Assembly (NCBI GenBank): GCA_029256185.1 | Contig: JAQSYI010000062.1 | Span: forward strand, 26,658 to 90,657 | From: Paenibacillaceae bacterium | GTDB lineage: Bacteria; Bacillota; Bacilli; Paenibacillales; NBRC-103111 | Reading direction: 5' to 3' | DNA: 64,000 bases | Shown here: positions 34,401 to 42,488 of the stretch, piece by piece | Numbering within the stretch: position 1 is the stretch's first letter | Layout: each line of letters starts with the position of its first letter | Program-made: the position numbers and the translations under genes | The notes under the pieces: model-generated | Told to the model about the DNA's origin: nothing | Seen by the model: only the letters and a program-made list of their open reading frames with translations | The model's database searches: none

Positions 34401-35239
34401 TGTATGGCAATGCCTTCGACGCTGCGGTTGCCGACAACAAGCTGGTGAACACGGATGGAATTTATGCCTTCTCTTCCCTGGTACACAGCAGCAACCGGTT
34501 TACTCCTGCTTATTTCATCCAGATAAGAGGCAACTATTTGACAGGCACACCGAGGCCTGAGGGCGGACATGCTTCCGGGATTATTTCATTCTCCCAGCGC
34601 AGAGGGGTGAACGGGCAATTCTATGCCACCGGCGTATATGGCATTGAAGTAAGAGATAATTATTTATACGGCAGCCAGGCCGGGGTATCGCCTAGTACGA
34701 CCCGGCACCAGAGATATTCGGGGCTGGTTTCCTCCGCCGCAACAGGGGCCAGCGATGCTCCCGTCTTTACCCCCAATGACCGGGATAATCTCCATTGGAT
34801 TGCGGAGAACAACCAGTTGAACAACCTGAAGGACGGGGTGTACCTCATGAGCGGATTGTACGGCCATGTGACCAAGGGCAATGCATTTACCGGAGTGCTG
34901 AATGAGGTGTATGAGCATTACGGTGCGGGAACCTCCCGGTTAACTTCCCTGGAGAATGCTTTCGTTGATCTCAGGCCGCCCTTCTGGCCCGCCCACAGTA
35001 CCCTTGCTTTGACGGAGGGGACCTCCGGCAAGCTTCTGCTGGAATGGGATATTGCCTTGGACAGCGTGGGAGTGACGGGATACCGCATCTATGTGGATGA
35101 TATTCTGGCGGACACGGCTTCCGCCCTGCAGACAAGCTATGAACTGGATACGCCTGCCGCCGCCGCCAGGATCAGTGTGACAGCGATTGATGCCTGGGGC
35201 AATGAAAGCTTCGTTCCCTTGCAGGCGGATTGGGAATAG
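31412..35239 (+). CDS. Secreted pectate-lyase-type beta-helix protein, 1275 aa
   Basis: The precursor has a signal peptide (about 1-29, ending TATANG), a beta-rich N-terminal domain, a fibronectin type III-like module (about 215-305), Ig-like filamin or invasin-type modules (about 306-620), then a right-handed parallel beta-helix. The helix opens with FDVTGYGALGDGIANDTQAVQDAID (given here in two parts: FDVTGYGALGDGIAND and TQAVQDAID), the Pectate_lyase_3 hallmark, at about 630. A final FnIII-like module covers about 1180-1275. Such proteins act on pectin, rhamnogalacturonan or related plant or microbial polymers outside the cell. The exact activity is unknown. The gene is preceded by a catabolite-repressible promoter and followed by a sugar ABC transporter, which supports polysaccharide scavenging. 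Confidence 0.88.
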   Translation: MKKPTVFIFMFALLASIWAIAALSGTATANGTPSASYVSTDSQTQGNWLGSYGAEGYLLPFYSTALTSGRDSPLAADVAELPDYIASYTKSGATYWASTPHSDPRALQAPDGLSRKRMTVYAAPSFTFTFNAVDTDPHLFTIYTTDFASSETVSQKFQILNLSNQVLAEQVVDTINGGKYITFEVSGSFRLKGSSLISGNRTYALGFFFDPIVPQTITNLEVEAGSNRQALVSWADSAATSTGYAVLRQEEGESFFRKIAETGSGITTYQDLNLTPGKTYSYAIQNIAGKLHSQPSPAQDVTIIQYSPTTLAFLHPGAIELGEPGATTELATVLKDVYGNFLSGHTVSYELVGEYVGSYIPSEIGSAVTDASGEARLLYAPDFAGSYTVRASIEPDDILMLDGTVAETALSVANPVWDMPPVILHVTDAVSPGMLVGVNGHALKTEDWEDLSVAVEPVTGSPGAQPSNNAVELEIVQKDEMAGQFVTVRFPEEAAPGDYYLWVQNDYGWSEPFQLNAPRPKFLSEYEVFEGLSIEMSGRNLMAAEFGSGAATQVRMKNSSAQYELPLERVTPYSVLFKVEGVPLGQYDVEISSNGGVTWHGMESGQTLTVVAAGDDPLGLGVAWAKNFNWDDVFDVTGYGALGDGIANDTQAVQDAIDAAGLNGGGVVFFPEGTYNATRLFLPEGVVLMGESRELSLLVHIGNKSNFITSSGNAKIAGRNGVARLGLRAADDVIYPDVFIWFGQDWNSAVNNRQLRTASQFFVVDASIEYPVLEEVDTSAGSGRGYGLIIVADERFLFKNNRTVGWSAQYTRIIMNEYVQSIGNYIEYSEGHLPSNAYYTFVRDNEIVIRAEMDVEVHGIAVRLNSHVENNVVYYHGADLKTTYNNDGESIFAETPEGQFAMGRILGVSGDLLTLAPVQPIGETTERSGLLTLAIIEGKGLGQKRHVVLEEGTVYRLADNAWDIEPDSTSKFSLLTPNENLTIYNNTILDGQRGIWLYGNAFDAAVADNKLVNTDGIYAFSSLVHSSNRFTPAYFIQIRGNYLTGTPRPEGGHASGIISFSQRRGVNGQFYATGVYGIEVRDNYLYGSQAGVSPSTTRHQRYSGLVSSAATGASDAPVFTPNDRDNLHWIAENNQLNNLKDGVYLMSGLYGHVTKGNAFTGVLNEVYEHYGAGTSRLTSLENAFVDLRPPFWPAHSTLALTEGTSGKLLLEWDIALDSVGVTGYRIYVDDILADTASALQTSYELDTPAAAARISVTAIDAWGNESFVPLQADWE

Positions 35240-35268
35240 AGCCTCCACGGGTGGCGTTGTGCCGCGGC

Positions 35269-35307
35269 AAAAAAAACCTCCCGCAAAAAATGCGAGCGGT
35301 TTGGAGG
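35269..35307 (-). terminator. Minus-strand terminator-like hairpin
   Basis: CCTCC and CGC pair with GCG and GGAGG across an A-rich loop. On the minus strand the stem is followed by eight T. No minus-strand gene needs it. On the plus strand it could still end the beta-helix transcript weakly. Confidence 0.35.
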
Positions 35308-35359
35308 CTGGCTTCTGATGGCATGCACCGGACGGTCTGCCTGCCACAAAAACTGAGTA

Positions 35360-35388
35360 TTGTTATGGAATAGCCGTGCCGCTACGAT
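35360..35388 (+). promoter_or_regulatory. Candidate sigma-A promoter of transporter 1
   Basis: TTGTTA (35360-35365) and TACGAT (35383-35388) are spaced by exactly 17 bases, 30 bp before the start of the first permease gene. Confidence 0.5.
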
Positions 35389-35418
35389 AGGCGTATAAAC
35401 AAACGAGAGGTGAACCTA

Positions 35419-36375
35419 TTGAACACGGAAACGGCTATTCCGATGAAGACGCAGGGGAAATGGGCGCAGGCATGGAAGCGGCAGCTACGGTTATACGCCC
35501 AGCATAAGATGCTTTTGCTCATGCTGCTGCCAGGCTTTTTGCTTTTTTTTCTGTTCCAGTATGTGCCGCTTTACGGCATATCGATTGCATTTAAGGATTT
35601 TCAAATCAAGGAGGGAATTCTGGGCAGCCCGTGGATCGGCTTTGAGCATTTTGACCGGCTGTTTGCAGGGGACGGATTCTCCAACGCCTTCCGCAATACG
35701 ATTATTATCGCGTTGCTGAAGCTGGTCATTACCTTTCCGGCTCCGATTGTGCTGGCAATCATGCTTAATGAGGTCAGACACGGCTGGTTCCGCCGGGCTG
35801 TTCAGACGGTTTCCTACCTGCCCCACTTTTTTTCCTGGGTCATACTGGCCGGGATCATGTTTACCTTTCTTGGTACAGACGGCGCGTTCAATCAACTAAT
35901 CTCCGTATTCGGATTGGAAAAGCACAATTGGCTTTTGGAATCGGCGAATTTCTATGGTATTGTGCTGATATCCTCTATATGGAAAAGTGTGGGTTGGGGC
36001 TCGATCGTATTTTTCGCCGCCCTTTCCTCCATTGACCCGACCCTTTATGAAGCAGCCATTGCCGACGGAGCAGGACGCTGGAGACGGATCTGGCATATTA
36101 CCCTGCCGGGCATAGCTCCTACGATTATCATCATGCTGCTGATGGATATTGGACATTTGCTGTCGGTAGGATTTGATCAGATCTATAATCTTACAACTCC
36201 CACCACATCGGATGTGGCAGATATTCTGGATACTTATGTGCTAAGAAGATTGCTGACCATGGACTATGGCTTGGGAGCGGCGGCAGGAATTTTCTCGTCC
36301 ATTATTGGCCTGGCTCTGGTCATGCTGGGAAACCGGGCAGTCAAGCTGTTTGATAAAGAGCAAGGATTATGGTAG
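35419..36375 (+). CDS. CUT1 sugar ABC transporter permease (LplB-type), transporter 1
   Basis: The TTG at 35419 is chosen because GAGAGGTGA lies 6 bases upstream. The GTG at 35410 is part of that site. The 318-aa protein has six membrane segments and the ABC permease coupling loop EAAIADGAGRWRRIWHITLPG (seen as EAAIADGAGRW then RRIWHITLPG), preceded by FKDFQIKEGILGSPWIGFEHF, the hallmark of the LplB/YteP group. It forms the inner-membrane channel with the next permease. The next gene follows after 11 bases. No ATPase gene is present, so an MsmX-like shared ATPase is expected. Confidence 0.92.
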   Translation: MNTETAIPMKTQGKWAQAWKRQLRLYAQHKMLLLMLLPGFLLFFLFQYVPLYGISIAFKDFQIKEGILGSPWIGFEHFDRLFAGDGFSNAFRNTIIIALLKLVITFPAPIVLAIMLNEVRHGWFRRAVQTVSYLPHFFSWVILAGIMFTFLGTDGAFNQLISVFGLEKHNWLLESANFYGIVLISSIWKSVGWGSIVFFAALSSIDPTLYEAAIADGAGRWRRIWHITLPGIAPTIIIMLLMDIGHLLSVGFDQIYNLTTPTTSDVADILDTYVLRRLLTMDYGLGAAAGIFSSIIGLALVMLGNRAVKLFDKEQGLW

Positions 36376-36386
36376 GGGGACGGACT

Positions 36387-37259
36387 GTGAAGCGCTCGTT
36401 GGGAGATTATGCGTTTGATTTCGTGAACTATGCTCTATTGCTTTTGCTTGGATTGGCTACCCTGTATCCGTTTTTATATGTTCTGGGCATATCCCTCAGT
36501 CCGGCTCAGGAGATTCAGCTGTTGGGACTGAGAATCTTTCCGTCGGAGCCCACGCTTGAGGTCTACAAAAAAGTGCTGGAGAGTCCCAAGCTGTATTCCG
36601 CATACGTGAACACCATCGTCAGGACTGTGCTGGGAGTATCGCTCACGATCTTCCTGGTGACGCTGACGGCATATCCCCTCGCGAAGAAATCGCTGCCCCA
36701 CCGGGGATTATTCATGAAGCTGCTGGTATTCAGCATGCTGTTCAACGGCGGACTTATTCCGAGCTACCTGCTCATGAAGCAGCTGGGATTAATGAATACC
36801 ATCTGGGCGTTGGTGCTCCCGGGAGCCGTGGGCGCCTTCAACCTGATTATTGTCCGGAATTTCTTCGAGTCCATTCCCTTTGAGGTCTTGGAATCGGCCC
36901 GTATGGACGGAGCCAGCGAGTGGCTGATCTATGTGCGCATCATGCTGCCGCTGTCTGTTCCGATTCTGGCGGTTATCGGGTTATGGGCGGCCGTAGGCCA
37001 TTGGAACGCCTGGTTTGACGCCATGATCTATATCAGCGACAGCAAGCGGCAGGTATTGCAATTGTTCTTGCGGCGGACTGTATTGGAAAACTCCGGGACG
37101 ATCGTGGACGATCAGGCGGTGCTTGATCCAACTGAAATTACTCCCCAGAATCTGAAGTCCGCTCTCATTATTGTTGTTATGCTGCCGATTCTGTGTGTCT
37201 ATCCGTTTATCCAGCGGTATTTCACAAAAGGGATTATGCTTGGTTCAGTGAAGGGGTAG
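36387..37259 (+). CDS. CUT1 sugar ABC transporter permease (YtcP-type), transporter 1
   Basis: The GTG of MKRSLGDYAFDFVNYALL is preferred because AGGGGGA precedes it by 6 bases. An ATG at 36369 overlaps the previous stop and has a weaker site. The 290-aa protein has six membrane segments and the coupling motif ESARMDGASEWLIYVRIMLP, with the YtcP-type sequence NGGLIPSYLLMKQLGLMNT. It pairs with the LplB-type permease and the lipoprotein at 37324 to import a complex sugar, in the YtcQ/LplA-like class. Confidence 0.92.
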   Translation: MKRSLGDYAFDFVNYALLLLLGLATLYPFLYVLGISLSPAQEIQLLGLRIFPSEPTLEVYKKVLESPKLYSAYVNTIVRTVLGVSLTIFLVTLTAYPLAKKSLPHRGLFMKLLVFSMLFNGGLIPSYLLMKQLGLMNTIWALVLPGAVGAFNLIIVRNFFESIPFEVLESARMDGASEWLIYVRIMLPLSVPILAVIGLWAAVGHWNAWFDAMIYISDSKRQVLQLFLRRTVLENSGTIVDDQAVLDPTEITPQNLKSALIIVVMLPILCVYPFIQRYFTKGIMLGSVKG

Positions 37260-37323
37260 GCTTCCGGTAAGCGGTCTTGATGACTTCTTATAGATCATTT
37301 GTATTTCATGAGGAGGATGACGC

Positions 37324-38919
37324 ATGGTATTGAAGGGGGAGAAGGGCTTGTCAAGAAAATTCAAGGCAGGAACGTTGGCGGCTGTGGCGGTGGCGATGGC
37401 CTTGAGCGGCTGCAGCGGCAACGGCGGTTCGGCGGAGAGTCCGGCGCCAGGAGCTGCATCTGCAGCGGCGACAGCCGCATCCAGCCAACCGGTGGAGATC
37501 AAATGGATGCAGTATCCGGCCATATTCGAGAAGGACAGCTATGGGGTCAAGTATATGGAGGAAAAATTCAATGTGAAGCTGACCCATTATTCCGTATCCT
37601 GGGAGGAGGCTGTACAGAAGCAGCAATTGCAGCTGGCTACCAACGATGTACCGGATGTTCTGTTCGTCAATGATCCGGCCAATCTGTTCAAATATGTCTC
37701 TCAGGGCTTGATTGCGGAGGTCAAGCTGGAGGACATTGCCAAATATATGCCCCGATATAAGAAAAAGATGGACGAATATGCTCCTCAAGCATGGGCGTAC
37801 AGCAATTATCAGGGGAAAAACTACGGCTTCCCCACCTTTTATTGGTCCGGACGCTTCAATGCCAAGACGATCTGGCGGGCGGATTTGCTTGAGAAGGCAG
37901 GAGTAGCCAAAATTCCCGAGACCATTGATGAATATACCACGGCCTTCGAAGCGTTGAAGAAAATCGGGGTTTATGGCATAAGCACCAACGGAAAATCGTA
38001 TTCCAGCGCATTCCACACCATCTTCGGAGCTTACGGTGTAATGCCCATGCAATGGATGCTGAAGGATGGAAAGGTGGTTAATGGAGCCGTTCAGCCGGAA
38101 GCGCGCGCTGCCCTTGAAAAGCTGGCGCAATGGTACAAGGCGGGTTACATTGAGCCGGACTTTGCCACAGGCGCTGATCTGGGAGCAAAATTTATTGCGG
38201 GCAAGTATGCCCTGTTCGATTCGGGAAATCCCAGCATGCTGGATGAAGCCAATCCCAACTCCTCTTACAGCTCCATCAAGAAGCTGACGCCAGACGGCAA
38301 GCTGGCAGTGGCGCCCTTGCCCAAGGGGCCGGAAGGCAAGTCCGGCGGATGGGCCTGGGGAGGAGGCGGGCAAATCTGGGCTTTCGGCAAGCAAGTAGAG
38401 AAGGACCCGGCCAAGATGGCCAAGGTGATGCAAATAATCGAACAGATCGCCAATGATGAGCAGACCTTCATTGACCTTTCGCTGGGCGTTCAGGGCAAGC
38501 ATTGGGACTATAATGACCCTGCTCTGAAGAACGAAGGCGGAATCAAGACGCTGGACCCTTACAAGGATAAGGCTAAGAAGCAGGCTGAAGGCATGTCCGA
38601 ATCGTTCGGCGTTACCTTGTGGAGCGCTCAGGTGAACCCGGATTTGTTTGAGAAATATACCAAGAAGGATACGATCGAGCTCATGAAGCTGTACAATGCT
38701 CCCCTGGTGGATCTGTTCGGCAAATCCGATGTGCTGCCTTCGGCGGGGAAATATTATGCGGACTTGCAGAAGCTGAAGGTGGAAACGTATGCCCGGATTG
38801 TTATGGGAGAGCAGCCCATAACGTACTTTGACAGCTTCGTGAAGAAGTGGGAGGAAATCGGCGGCGGCATTCTGGAGCAGGAGGCCAATGAGTTTTATAA
38901 GAATATTGGTAAAAAATAG
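37324..38919 (+). CDS. Sugar-binding lipoprotein of transporter 1
   Basis: The 531-aa precursor starts at an ATG after AGGAGGATGAC. It has a lipoprotein signal with lipobox LSGC (C30), a Ser/Ala-rich spacer, then a large extracellular solute-binding fold of the YtcQ/LplA type. The protein would be anchored outside the membrane and deliver an oligosaccharide to the two permeases encoded just upstream. W-rich segments such as KSGGWAWGGGGQIW suggest a stacking sugar site. The ligand is unknown. The pectate-lyase-type gene upstream suggests a pectic or rhamnogalacturonan fragment. Confidence 0.93.
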   Translation: MVLKGEKGLSRKFKAGTLAAVAVAMALSGCSGNGGSAESPAPGAASAAATAASSQPVEIKWMQYPAIFEKDSYGVKYMEEKFNVKLTHYSVSWEEAVQKQQLQLATNDVPDVLFVNDPANLFKYVSQGLIAEVKLEDIAKYMPRYKKKMDEYAPQAWAYSNYQGKNYGFPTFYWSGRFNAKTIWRADLLEKAGVAKIPETIDEYTTAFEALKKIGVYGISTNGKSYSSAFHTIFGAYGVMPMQWMLKDGKVVNGAVQPEARAALEKLAQWYKAGYIEPDFATGADLGAKFIAGKYALFDSGNPSMLDEANPNSSYSSIKKLTPDGKLAVAPLPKGPEGKSGGWAWGGGGQIWAFGKQVEKDPAKMAKVMQIIEQIANDEQTFIDLSLGVQGKHWDYNDPALKNEGGIKTLDPYKDKAKKQAEGMSESFGVTLWSAQVNPDLFEKYTKKDTIELMKLYNAPLVDLFGKSDVLPSAGKYYADLQKLKVETYARIVMGEQPITYFDSFVKKWEEIGGGILEQEANEFYKNIGKK

Positions 38920-39175
38920 CTTCAAGCTTCCCAACGAGTAAACAGCCATTGCGCTGCCCATACGGCCAAACTGGGGGAATATGCCGTTTTAGACAGAGAC
39001 AAGTCCGATTGAAGCGGGTATAATGGAGGGCAGCGGCGGGTATCTGCTGCCGCTGCAGGAGACTTCCGTAAGCGGAGGCGGCAGTTGCCGTCCACCCCAT
39101 TCTGAGGCTGCTCCTGGCAACGTAACACCGGTTGCGCAGGAGTGGGCCAATACCCGCGAAAGGACAGATGCTGCA

Positions 39176-40252
39176 ATGGAGCTTCACGTTATCGTACAGC
39201 CTGATTTTGCCGACTCCGTCTGGTGCCGCCAAATGATTCACGGCATGGAGCAGGAGGCCAGCAAGAAGCGCTACAGGCTAAGCTTTCTGAAGGATGCCCA
39301 GGACTATTCCCAGGCCGCATCCGGCGACTTGATTGTGATCGAGACGTCCCCTGCCTGGATCAGGGACATTTCCCTGAATATAGCCCCCTGTATGAAGCAG
39401 ATAGTGCTGGTCAGCTCCGAGCTGCTCCCGGAGTTCAACAATTCCGGAAGCGTCACCGTGGATTACGATGGCGCAATGAAGGAATGCATCAGAACCCTGT
39501 ATCAGGCAGGACGGAAGAAGTTGGCTCTGTACGGTGTTAACCCCGGCTCCACTACGGATCTGCAAAAAAAGCGTTCCTTCCTTCAATATGGAGGCGAAGC
39601 GGTCTCGGAACAGGAGATCTTCTACAATTCCGGCTCCGTTGATGCTTGTTACCAAAGCTTCGCCCCCTTCAGAGAAAGCTTTGATGCCGTCATCTGCGCC
39701 AATGACATCCTGGCCGCTTCGCTTCTGACCCGTCTTTCCCGCGAAGAAGCCCGTCATGACCTGGAAATAGTAGGGTTCGGCAATTCCATGCTGATTGATC
39801 ATTTCTCCATGCCCATCTCGAGCATTTCCGTGGACTATGAGGATCTTGGAGTGGAGGCCGTCCGGCTGTGCGGCTATCTGAGAAGAAGCCGGAGGGCGCA
39901 TATCATCTCGGTGCGCACGCCCTGCACCTTCCGCTTCCGGTCGGAGGAGCTGCAGAAGGCATGTGAGGTTGCGGAGAATGCGCCGCAGCAGGATGCCGCC
40001 GTGGATTTCTTCTCCGATCCGGAGGTAGGCGAGCTGCTGGGTATCGAAGCGCTGCTCCGGGAATGCGACCAGGCAGACCTCCAGATCATCCGGGGCTGGA
40101 TAGACGGGAGCTCCTATGAGGAGCTGACGGAGCAGATTCATCTGTCCCATAATGCGCTGAAGTACAGGATCAGGAAGATGCTCCGGCTCTCCGGCATGTC
40201 CTCCATGAACAAGCTGGCCGCTGCCATGGGCAAGTATCACAGCAAGCTCTGA
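39176..40252 (+). CDS. LacI-like sensor with C-terminal helix-turn-helix
   Basis: The start is the ATG of MELHVIVQPDFADSVWCRQM, with AAAGGA 11 bases upstream. The longer frame from 39023 has no such site. The 358-aa protein has a periplasmic-binding-type effector domain as in LacI regulators (VICANDILAASLLTRLSREEA, read as VICANDILAASLL and TRLSREEA; then DLEIVGFGNSMLIDHFSMPISS). It lacks the usual N-terminal LacI DNA-binding domain. Instead the C-terminus (about 310-358) has SSYEELTEQIHLSHNALKYR, then IRKMLRLSGMSSMNKLAAAM, resembling a LuxR/GerE helix-turn-helix. It lies between the two transporters and may control the second. Confidence 0.82.
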   Translation: MELHVIVQPDFADSVWCRQMIHGMEQEASKKRYRLSFLKDAQDYSQAASGDLIVIETSPAWIRDISLNIAPCMKQIVLVSSELLPEFNNSGSVTVDYDGAMKECIRTLYQAGRKKLALYGVNPGSTTDLQKKRSFLQYGGEAVSEQEIFYNSGSVDACYQSFAPFRESFDAVICANDILAASLLTRLSREEARHDLEIVGFGNSMLIDHFSMPISSISVDYEDLGVEAVRLCGYLRRSRRAHIISVRTPCTFRFRSEELQKACEVAENAPQQDAAVDFFSDPEVGELLGIEALLRECDQADLQIIRGWIDGSSYEELTEQIHLSHNALKYRIRKMLRLSGMSSMNKLAAAMGKYHSKL

Positions 40253-40451
40253 TGCCTAACGGCCGTTTGTGAACCGGGCATAAGCATTGGATGATATGAA
40301 ATGCAACAGTTTTTTTGAAGGAGGTCCATGCCAAGCGCGCATGGGCCTCTTCGCCGTGGGGCGGGGGGCGCCAAAACGGGTTCATGTGTATTGGAAAAGA
40401 TGTGCATCAAGCCGTTTGCGGGCTCATGTGCGGCTGAAAATCATGTGCATC

Positions 40452-40486
40452 GTATATTGGGGGCATCCATTGTACATTAGGGGCAT
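40452..40486 (+). repeat. Two direct repeats 20 bp apart before transporter 2
   Basis: GTATATTGGGGGCAT (40452-40466) and GTACATTAGGGGCAT (40472-40486) match at 13 of 15 positions and are offset by 20 bp, about two helical turns. Several TCATGTG motifs lie upstream (about 40381-40447). Such spacing suits AraC-type or tandem regulator binding. The remainder of 40253-40516 shows a GAGGTCCATGC/GCATGGGCCTC hairpin at about 40322-40352 and no gene. Confidence 0.5.
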
Positions 40487-40516
40487 ACCACAAAATGAAA
40501 AAAAGGAGAGGAACTC

Positions 40517-41467
40517 ATGGCCGCAACAGAAGCCGCATCCACCGGCATCCCCCACACAGCAGAAGGGCTTCACAGAAAGAGGAGGCTCAAGCAAAACATT
40601 CCCTGGATGATCATGTTTGCCCCCATCGCGCTGTATTTTATCGTATTCAAGTATGTGCCCATGCTGGGGCTGGTCATCGCCTTCAAGAACTACAATTTCT
40701 ACGACGGCATCCTGAACAGCCCCTGGGTGGGCCTGAATAACTTCCGGACCCTGTTCAGCGATCCGCTTGCCTTCTCCACGATCCGCAATACGCTGATGAT
40801 CAGCGTGCTCAGCATTCTCGTCGGATTCCCCTTCCCGATCATGATCGCCATCATGTTTCATGAGGCGAAGCAGCTCTGGTTCCGCAAGATTTCCCAGACT
40901 CTCCTGTATCTGCCGCATTTTCTCAGCTGGGTCGTGGTTGGGGGGATGGTCATCACCTTATTCTCGCAGGAGACGGGACCGATCAACAAGCTGCTGGAGA
41001 GCTGGACCGGGGAAACCTTCCCCTTCCTCTATTCGAAGGGCTCGTGGCTGGCCATCTTCCTGGGCTCAGGCATCTGGAAGGAGGCGGGCTTCGGAGCGAT
41101 CATCTACTTGGCGGCGTTATCCAATATCGACCCGAGCCTCTATGAAGCCGCGAGTATGGACGGAGCCGGCAAGCTGCGCCAGATCTGGCATATTACGCTG
41201 CCGGGCATCCGCTCCATTATCGTCTTGATGATGATCTTGTCCATGCAGTCGGTGCTGGAGGTAGGCTTCGACAAGGTCTATGTGCTGCAGAATGCCATTG
41301 TGTCGGATATAGCTGAGGTGATCAGCACCTATATTTTTCGGATGGGGATTCAGGGAGCGCAATTCAGCATCACCACCGCAATGGGATTCTTTGAGTCCCT
41401 GGTAGGGCTGACACTGGTTATTATCGCCAACCAGATTGCCCGCAAATTTGATAACGGATTATGGTAA
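40517..41467 (+). CDS. CUT1 sugar ABC transporter permease (LplB-type), transporter 2
   Basis: This 316-aa permease starts at an ATG after AAAAGGAGAGGAA. It has six membrane segments after a polar N-terminus of about 35 residues, the LplB-type motif FKNYNFYDGILNSPWVGLNNF, and the coupling loop EAASMDGAGKLRQIWHITLPG (EAASMDGAGK then LRQIWHITLPG). It is a paralogue of the permease at 35419. The next gene begins 18 bases after its stop. Like transporter 1, the set lacks an ATPase. Confidence 0.92.
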   Translation: MAATEAASTGIPHTAEGLHRKRRLKQNIPWMIMFAPIALYFIVFKYVPMLGLVIAFKNYNFYDGILNSPWVGLNNFRTLFSDPLAFSTIRNTLMISVLSILVGFPFPIMIAIMFHEAKQLWFRKISQTLLYLPHFLSWVVVGGMVITLFSQETGPINKLLESWTGETFPFLYSKGSWLAIFLGSGIWKEAGFGAIIYLAALSNIDPSLYEAASMDGAGKLRQIWHITLPGIRSIIVLMMILSMQSVLEVGFDKVYVLQNAIVSDIAEVISTYIFRMGIQGAQFSITTAMGFFESLVGLTLVIIANQIARKFDNGLW

Positions 41468-41485
41468 GCCGAGGAGGGCGCAGCA

Positions 41486-42361
41486 ATGAGAGATTCCCGC
41501 AGCGATAAAGTCTTTTATTTCATCAATTATTCCATCCTGTCCATAGCCGCATTATTGTGCCTGATGCCCATAGTGAATATCATCGCCATCTCCTTCAGCG
41601 ACCCGGCTTCCGTGATGGCCGGCAAGGTGACCTTGTTTCCCATAGGCTTCAATGTGGAATCCTATTCCGTCCTGTTCAACGGAACTCCTATCGTAAGGGC
41701 CTTCCGCAACAGCGTGATTCTGACCGCCTTCGGAGTGGCGTTCAGCCTGTCCTGCACCATATTGGCAGCGTACCCGCTGTCACGCAGGGGCTTCTACGGC
41801 CGGAGGTTCTTTTCGATGGCGGTGGTATTCACCATGATGTTCAGCGGCGGCCTCATTCCCGGCTTCATGCTGATCAAGTCGCTCGGGCTGCTGAACAGCT
41901 ACGGGGCGATCTGGATGCCCGGCCTGGTCAGTGTATACAATATGCTGATTGTCAAGAATTACTTCGAGAATCTCCCGGAGGAACTGGAGGAGGCGGCCCG
42001 GATGGACGGGGCTTCCGAGCTTCTTTTTATCGTGAAGATTGTTCTGCCCCTGTCCCTTCCCATGCTGGCCACCATCGCCCTGTTCTACGGAGTGGGCTAC
42101 TGGAACGCCTTCATGTCCGTGCTTATCTACATTAATGATACGGCCCGGCATAATCTGATGGTTCTGGTGCAGAATATGGTGCGCAGCCAGTCCATCATGC
42201 AATCGATGAACAATGTGCAGCCGGAGGATGTGGCCAATATTACGCCGGAGGGAATCAAGGCATCGGGCGTGGTGGTGCTGCTGGCCCCCATGCTGGCCGT
42301 CTATCCTTTTATCCAAAAATACTTTGTTAAAGGAGTTATGATTGGCGCAATAAAAGGATAG
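41486..42361 (+). CDS. CUT1 sugar ABC transporter permease (YtcP-type), transporter 2
   Basis: The 291-aa protein starts at an ATG after GAGGAGGGCG. It has six membrane segments, the YtcP-type stretch SGGLIPGFMLIKSLGLLNS, and the coupling loop EAARMDGASELLFIVKIVLP. It is a paralogue of the permease at 36387. Together with the 40517 permease and the 42489 lipoprotein it forms a complete importer apart from the ATPase. Confidence 0.92.
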   Translation: MRDSRSDKVFYFINYSILSIAALLCLMPIVNIIAISFSDPASVMAGKVTLFPIGFNVESYSVLFNGTPIVRAFRNSVILTAFGVAFSLSCTILAAYPLSRRGFYGRRFFSMAVVFTMMFSGGLIPGFMLIKSLGLLNSYGAIWMPGLVSVYNMLIVKNYFENLPEELEEAARMDGASELLFIVKIVLPLSLPMLATIALFYGVGYWNAFMSVLIYINDTARHNLMVLVQNMVRSQSIMQSMNNVQPEDVANITPEGIKASGVVVLLAPMLAVYPFIQKYFVKGVMIGAIKG

Positions 42362-42488
42362 GGGAGGCGGAGCGTGAATATGTAAAGGGGGTGGTTCACG
42401 GACAGACTGTCGTTGCAGTTGCTCCAGTTGGCCGATAAGGGGTTCATGACTCACAGCAATACACAACAGACATGGGAGGTTTATAAGC

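Noticed and set aside
37351..38961. 536-aa minus-strand open frame
   Set aside because: It is antisense to the transporter 1 lipoprotein gene. Its composition is that of a reverse-complement shadow.
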